Part shown: positions 58,625 to 64,000 of the stretch, one piece after another
Position numbering within the stretch: position 1 is the stretch's first letter
Layout of the letters: every line of letters begins with the position of its first letter
Assembly: GCA_964017065.1 (NCBI GenBank)
Contig: OZ024792.1
Coordinates: 2,227,754 to 2,291,753 of the forward strand
Direction: 5' to 3'
DNA: 64,000 nt
Origin: Haliclona indistincta
Taxonomy: Eukaryota > Porifera > Demospongiae > Haplosclerida > Chalinidae
The notes under the pieces: generated by a model
What the model saw: only the letters and a program-made list of their open reading frames with translations
What the model was told of the DNA's origin: nothing
Database searches by the model: none
Position numbers and translations under genes: made by a program

Positions 58625-59660
58625 ATAGTGGTGGGCTCCTCATCCTGATGCAATGCAGAACACGAAAAAGAGCAAGACACGATAAGAATGAAAGCCGACA
58701 AAATGACTTTATAATCGCCAGCTGATAATCGACCAATCGAATGAATACAATTGAATAAAATCAACCGAGAACCACTAAGAAGACAACAGATAAATCCATC
58801 GCTGTGAGCACTTTCAATTTTTCACTGTATACCCAGTCGATCAAATTCAGTGAAACACTAATGGTTACCAATACTTTCAGCCGTTCTCTCCAAAAAAACT
58901 GACAAGATATTCAAATATTCCACTCCACCATGAGAATACACCATGCACAAGTTACGATAAATCTAGCCAAAACCATGTTTCCCAAGCTGCCTCCTAGCTA
59001 TGAGTACTGTGTTCTTGGGTCATAATATGGTTTAGTAGTAAAATTATACTACTAATCTGACTTTTTGTACTACTGGAGGACAGAACACGGACTATAGCTT
59101 TCTGGGCAGAGTTGTTGCCATGCCTGAAGCTGTTCGTACTGGTTTAATTCAATCTACTAGACCAGTCTGTAATATGGTTAAGAACAAATGATTAACTACA
59201 GTACATGTATGCAGTGTGTAACAAACTCTAACACCATGTAAGTACATGTGGTGCTGGTTTACAAAATTCAGTGCGTGAATAATTCTGATCTCAGGTCTAT
59301 AGGCTAGAGTGATAATTGAAGCAAGTCAGGAAGCTAGCCATCATGATACAGCGGAAGAAGCAGTGACTATAATGATGGGGTGATAAATCCGTAGGTAATG
59401 AAGGTCCTACAATATTGTATATTCATTGATTTGCCTGGAATATTATTGCAATTTAGTTTCTACAAGAAAGTAATCATAATTTCACAACTTAATCGTTCCA
59501 TGCATGATTTATAGCAAGTGCAATTTTGATGACATACATAATTATGACAAACTGCTTGTGGTACATTAATTATTGATCATGCATATGTATCCAATCTACA
59601 ATCTAAAGATGTTGTAGTAATAATACATCATTATGATAGTTAAACAGTTTCAGTAAAGTT
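58625..59660. repeat. Segmental repeat block B, copy 3, with HSD17B12 exon fragment
   Basis: Starts GTGGTGGGCTCCTCATCCTG like the block at 34843 and stays closely similar through the HSD17B12 last-exon remnant at 59297-59375 and the common 3' flank of the membrane gene to 59660. The minus-strand frame 58764-58471 crosses its right edge and has no homologous support. The 330 bases between copy 7 and this block hold nothing else. Confidence 0.85.
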
Positions 59661-61807
59661 CTAGACCGATGTTTTCTTCCATAGTTTAGTGTAGCCAGTT
59701 GCATGGAGAAGTGCTCCAACAATTGTGAGCTGGCTTGTAGCTTGTGATATAAGAAATACACTTGAGTCACTAGACCATACATGTAACTTGTACAAGACAA
59801 GAATATTGTATGATACAAAGAGTATGATAATAAGTGCTATAGCATATTCTGACTTGTAGTTGCATAAAATACAGTACAATAAACCAATAACAAGAATACT
59901 GAATGATATAGGTATATATGATAAGTCACTTCCAAATATATGAATTAGGAGATACATAATAATGAATAAACTGCTAAAACTTTTCCAAATATTAGTTAAG
60001 GCTGTATTTATACTGACCAGACTGAGTGCTGAAATTTCTAATACTACTACTAAAGCCATACCTGCCAGCCCACATACTGAACTAATAACAAACAAAAAAG
60101 GAAACATTTTTGTTGAAATCGGCTGTTCATTTCTGTAAATCATGTAAAAGACGATAATTTCAGTACAAATAAAGGCAACTGAAAAAGGTATTACAAAAAT
60201 GGGTGGATCAGGTGTACAAAATTTAACATGAATACCAAACATTATAGCACTAATAGTTAGTATGAAAATGAATACAACAATAGCAACTATCTTTGGTTGA
60301 TCTATCATTAAATGCAAAAACAAATAACAAGGATAAAAGTTAATTGACAGTAAATAAGTAAGTGGCAGATACATGAGTAGTTTGGTAGCTTTATGATAAT
60401 TAACAACCAATTCCATATAAAATGGCACCTTACAGAAACTCTTAGCCAACCATATTATCATTGAGAGTGATTCATACTGGTTCAGTATGTCCATTAACAT
60501 TACAAAGCACATCACTTCATAAAATACCTGTAATAAAGTGATAATTAACTAAAATACAAGGATGGTTATTTTCTCACCAAAAAGCATAATCCGATAAAGA
60601 ATGAATATTTCACAGATCTCGTTATTATCATATAGATATTTGTGATTGCAATCAGTGCTAATACTGCATATAAATAAATCTTCGTATTCCATGTTCTGTT
60701 TTTTAGTACAAGAACGATGTCAGACAGAATGGCCACTACAAAGCACAGGTTTGCTAAGTGAAACCAAACCTACAAAATTAAAATTAATATGCTAAATTTA
60801 TGCTTTGAAATATTATACATCCCACAGTATCATGTATGTAGTAAAATAATAATTACAGTATGTAGTATGTCTCAGACGGTGATACAATAATTGTTTGTAT
60901 AGTGCCGGTGGTATGATAACTATTTGTACTACAGTACCAGGAGCGCATTCCTTTTATGTGCTCCTGACAGTACAAATAATTATTGTACCAACATCTGTTA
61001 CAGCACATAATTATGTGTCAGTTTGAATCAATCTGCTCTTATTAATAATTTAATGACAACTCGATATACATTATGTTAGCATCCCAATGTTAACTTAAAA
61101 TAGCGTAATGGTACCAGCAATACACTAGTCTAGCAAATGACATCATTTATGTCAATTATGCTGCGCTACGCACTTTTAGGTCTCAACTTACATTTTGAGC
61201 AGGTCTTTCACCTGAAACACAGAATATGTAAATTATGACACATGGTTATAAATATCATGAACTGACTTGAATCAGAAGCAGGTGGTGGATTGAGTGGTTG
61301 GGTTTCCAATTCCATTGACTGAGAATCAGAAGTACTTGTTTGTTCAGCTGCTTCATGTGACATCCATTTTTGTGATTCATTTATACCCTGTACCCTCAAT
61401 CGTGGCATCATAGCTTGTGCTAATGGTGCTAGCTCTGTTCGTTGCTTCATCACATTACAAACTGTGAGGAGTGCTTGATCTGGGTTCTCATGGAATTTAA
61501 CAATGACCTCTATCCGTCTCCATAATTGAAGTGCCTTGTTGAATGCAGACACTCCAACAGTTGTTAATAAATCATCTCTTGTCAGAGTGTCTAGCAGTCC
61601 TTCACCGCACAGCTCATTAGCTAGCCACACTGGATCTAGTGTTGCCTCAGCCAACTTGGAAGAGTATAAACGAATGACTTGATCTTTGCTCAGCTCTGCA
61701 TCGTGCAAGCAGAAAAAATTAGTCACATTGTCATATAATTATTATGCTATAATTATAACTAGCTTACCGTCAGGAAACGAAATAACTCTTTGTTGTTCCA
61801 CGGCCAT
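59661..61807 (-). CDS. CARD-like / multi-pass membrane protein, copy 8 (intact, 515 residues)
   Basis: The cleanest copy. Exons 61807-61768, 61695-61267, 61211-61192, 60769-60578, 60527-59661 join in phases 1, 1, 0, 0. Residues 14-110 form the CARD-like domain (QVIRLYSSKLAEATLDPVWL, ELCGEGLLDTLTRDDLLTT, FNKALQLWRRIEVIVKFHEN, LTVCNVMKQRTELAPLAQAM). Residues about 111-163 are a Ser/Glu/Pro-rich linker that includes the micro-exon. Residues 164-227 carry two helices (VWFHLANLCFVVAILSDIVL) and 228-515 about eight more, with a CKVPFYMELVVNYHK segment conserved in all copies. No signal peptide, so the N-terminal domain is probably cytosolic. This copy gives the empty sites for insertions in copy 4/5. 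Confidence 0.82.
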
Positions 61808-62085
61808 TTTATTTTAAGCCACCCGACTTGAGCTTGCACCCGGTTCGGAAACCCTGCCCAGCTATTTAGATCAAAAACGTTTCTAGTTTTGCCGTCTCTC
61901 GTGAGAGGGCTAGGGTTTCAATAGTTCAATAATAATAAAACCTTAGAGGGGAGGATCTAATGCGAACGAGCCTACGCCTACTTTATAGTAAAGATGGCTG
62001 CTGTTTATAGGAACCTAGAGGCGATCAAATCCACTGAAGACGAGTCATTTCTGCTGTCTGGCATTCTATTCTACTACGAGCCAAG
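61808..62085. other. Upstream sequence of copy 8
   Basis: About 280 bases, presumably the promoter of copy 8. The homology with upstream regions of copies 5 and 6 fades within the first 40 bases, marking the right edge of the duplicated cluster. Confidence 0.5.
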
Positions 62086-63046
62086 TTAGGGTCCGCAATG
62101 AAAAAATCGACTGTCACAGATTCAGCGGGATTGCGTCTCAGCGTGTAGAGTGGGTTGACCCGAACATAGAACAGGTAAAGAGAGAAGCGCCAAGTCCTTC
62201 CTTTTTGCAGGAAAAACAAAAATACTTAAAATAACGTGGGCGGAGCTAGCCAATCGCAATTAAAATGCTTTTTATTCGAACAACATTCAACTCCGAAACT
62301 TAGTGATGTTGGTAAAGACGCTCAGGATCATGCTTTCAAGAATTCCGAGGTCTTCGACGTCGCAGCGTCCTTCGTGTGTTGTTTCCAGGTCATAATTTGA
62401 AAGGGGGCGGGGCTCCTGAAACGGCGAAAAAATACTCCTGGGCTCGAGCGCCTTTGTACATTGTGCTGCAGCAACCCTATTGCAGATTTAACTAAGTTAG
62501 GTGACAATGTATCTGCACAGCAAATGTTATAAACTTTACATGCTTCCTTCCATCTGGCTAAAAAAATGTTTAAAATTTTTGAGCCAGATGGAAGGAAATG
62601 CATAAACGTCATAAAACTTGCTATGTAGATACATTGTCACCTAACTTAGTTAAATCTACAATAGGGTTGCTGCAGCACAATGTACAAAGGCGCTCAAGCC
62701 CAAAGAGTATTTTTCGCCGTTTCAGGAGCCCCGCCCCCTTTCAAATTATGACCTGGAAACAACACACGAAGGACGCTGCGACGTCCAAGACCTCGGAATT
62801 CTTGAAAGTATGATTCTGAGCGTCCTTACGAACATCACTAAGCTTCGGCGTTGAATGTTGTTCGAATAAAAAGCATTTTAATTGCGATTGGCTAGCTCCG
62901 CCCACGTTATTTTAAGTCTTTTTGTTTTTCCTGCGGACTTGGCGCTTCTCTCTTTACCTGTTCTATGTTCGGGTCAACCCACTTTACACGCTGAGACGCA
63001 ATCCCGCTGAATCTGTAACACTCGTTTTTTTCATTGCGGACCCTAG
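62086..63046. mobile_element. Near 1 kb palindrome (fold-back element)
   Basis: Arms of about 470 bases (62086-62560 and 62583-63046) are imperfect reverse complements, roughly nine bases in ten matching, around a 22-base AT-rich centre flanked by CCAGATGGAAGG. Frames in each arm (for example RRFRSPAPFQIMTWKQHTKD) occur in mirror image on both strands simply because the arms match. No transposase. Confidence 0.85.
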
Positions 63047-63375
63047 CCAAGTGGACAAGCCTTTTAAACTTCTTTATGACAATGAAAAGGCGTTGCAACG
63101 AGAAGAAATCTCAGCTAGAACCGGCTGAATGTCATAGCTTGTCTGTGAATTCAAGGTCCTGAACACCTACATGATCTCTGAGTAGAACTGGTGAGTCTAC
63201 CAATAGGTAGAAATGGTCAGATTGTATTATAGGAGCATCACTGTTGTTGGTTTTCCTGTAAATAGACCGCCCCTGCTAGCTATATAGCTCTCTATAGCTA
63301 GTACGCATTCAGCTGCTTTATTTCACAGAGAATTTGTTTCATGCTTGTCTTGTTAACGTATCTGAGGCTAACAGT
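63047..63375. other. Spacer, no feature recognised
   Basis: About 330 bases, with a short repeated CTAGCTATA word near 63276-63300 and nothing else recognisable. Confidence 0.5.
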
Positions 63376-63780
63376 AGTCAGGCGTGGCATGACTATTCGC
63401 GTTCACGGAATAGTCAAAGGACATCAGAACACTGTACGGTACCTGTACCTCTGCAACTATATTTGTAGAACCAATTAGATTGCAGAGCGGTTACGAAGAA
63501 TGTAGTGATGATATAATGTAGTAGCTATGACATCTGGCGATTTATGGTGAGTCTCCCGAGTGGCTGAGCTTCTCTTTGTCAGTACTCTACAGCCAAGGCA
63601 GACCACTTCCTTTGCTTCTGATTGGGAACATACAGCCGCAGCCAGCGCCATCGCGTAACATGTGGGTTAGTCACGCCCACGAAAATTACATCTGCGTTGG
63701 CGTAGTCAAATTCCTAAGGTACAGTATTCTAATGTCCCCTGACTATTCTGTGAACGTGAACAGTCAGGCCATGCCTGACT
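63376..63780. mobile_element. MITE of 405 bases with about 60-base inverted ends
   Basis: The left end AGTCAGGCGTGGCATGACTA... and the complement of the right end (AGTCAGGCATGGCCTGACTG...) stay similar for about 60 bases, to ACACTGTAC/TACTGTACC. No coding capacity; the 68-codon frame at 63576 lies inside it. Confidence 0.8.
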
Positions 63781-64000
63781 AGGCTAGCTGCATGAACAGC
63801 ACACTTGTAATCACAAACTGAAAAGAACGTTGTCTTGTACAAAAAGTACCGAGCACTTTACCTAGTACCAACGAGCACACACGTCTAGCCTCTGTTGCGC
63901 AATAGTTAAAATTAGGCTACTGATACGTGAAATTAATTGTGGAGGATGAATGCAGCGAAATGGGTAGGAAAATGTTTGCGCAAAAATTAATTTGTCTTCT

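Noticed and set aside
62025..63128. Matching frames on both strands that look like a conserved duplicated protein
   Set aside because: They mirror each other only because they lie in the two arms of a palindrome; the similarity is at DNA level throughout, including non-coding parts.
63541..63640. tRNA-like start (CCCGAGTGGCTGAGC)
   Set aside because: No T-arm (GGTTCGAAT-type) and no acceptor pairing downstream; it lies in a MITE.

Overview
The window is nuclear DNA of an animal, most likely a demosponge (inference). Conserved metazoan genes are split by many short GT-AG introns (about 45 to 850 bases). They include a Wnt ligand, and there are two decayed copies of a secreted cysteine-rich domain family that I associate with sponges and cnidarians. 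No bacterial-style operons, CRISPR arrays, rRNA or convincing tRNA genes were seen.

Positions 1-23714 are an ordinary, compact gene neighbourhood. In order: the 5' half of a Wnt gene (minus); a complete five-exon HSD17B10 (plus); an intronless NNT (minus); cytosolic isoleucyl-tRNA synthetase IARS1 reconstructed as 29 exons (minus); a nine-exon gene for a 774-residue coiled-coil protein (minus); and, divergent from it, a ten-exon HSD17B12 (plus). All exon joins listed were checked for reading phase by hand. The mitochondrial and ER enzymes are unrelated functionally beyond general metabolism.

Positions 23715-61807 are a segmentally duplicated cluster, the most unusual part of the window. The repeated gene (minus strand) has five exons: a short start exon, an exon for a CARD-like death-fold domain, a 20-base micro-exon, and two exons coding about ten membrane helices. 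Three copies look intact (548, 527 and 515 residues). One membrane-only copy has open exons. The others are pseudogenes or relics. Duplication units carry along a fragment of the last exon and 3' flank of the neighbouring HSD17B12, and a divergently placed pseudogene of the secreted cysteine-rich family, so the history of the array can be read from the sequence. One copy has been split over 10 kb by a 5.8 kb DNA transposon with 1.4 kb inverted repeats and a decayed integrase, plus nested THAP-type and MITE-like elements. A LINE reverse transcriptase lies at 46442-48095.

Positions 61808-64000 hold no recognisable gene but contain a near 1 kb palindrome and a 405-base inverted-repeat element. 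MITE-like elements, fold-back elements, a 574-base AAGG microsatellite and small hairpins are scattered through the right two-thirds of the window.
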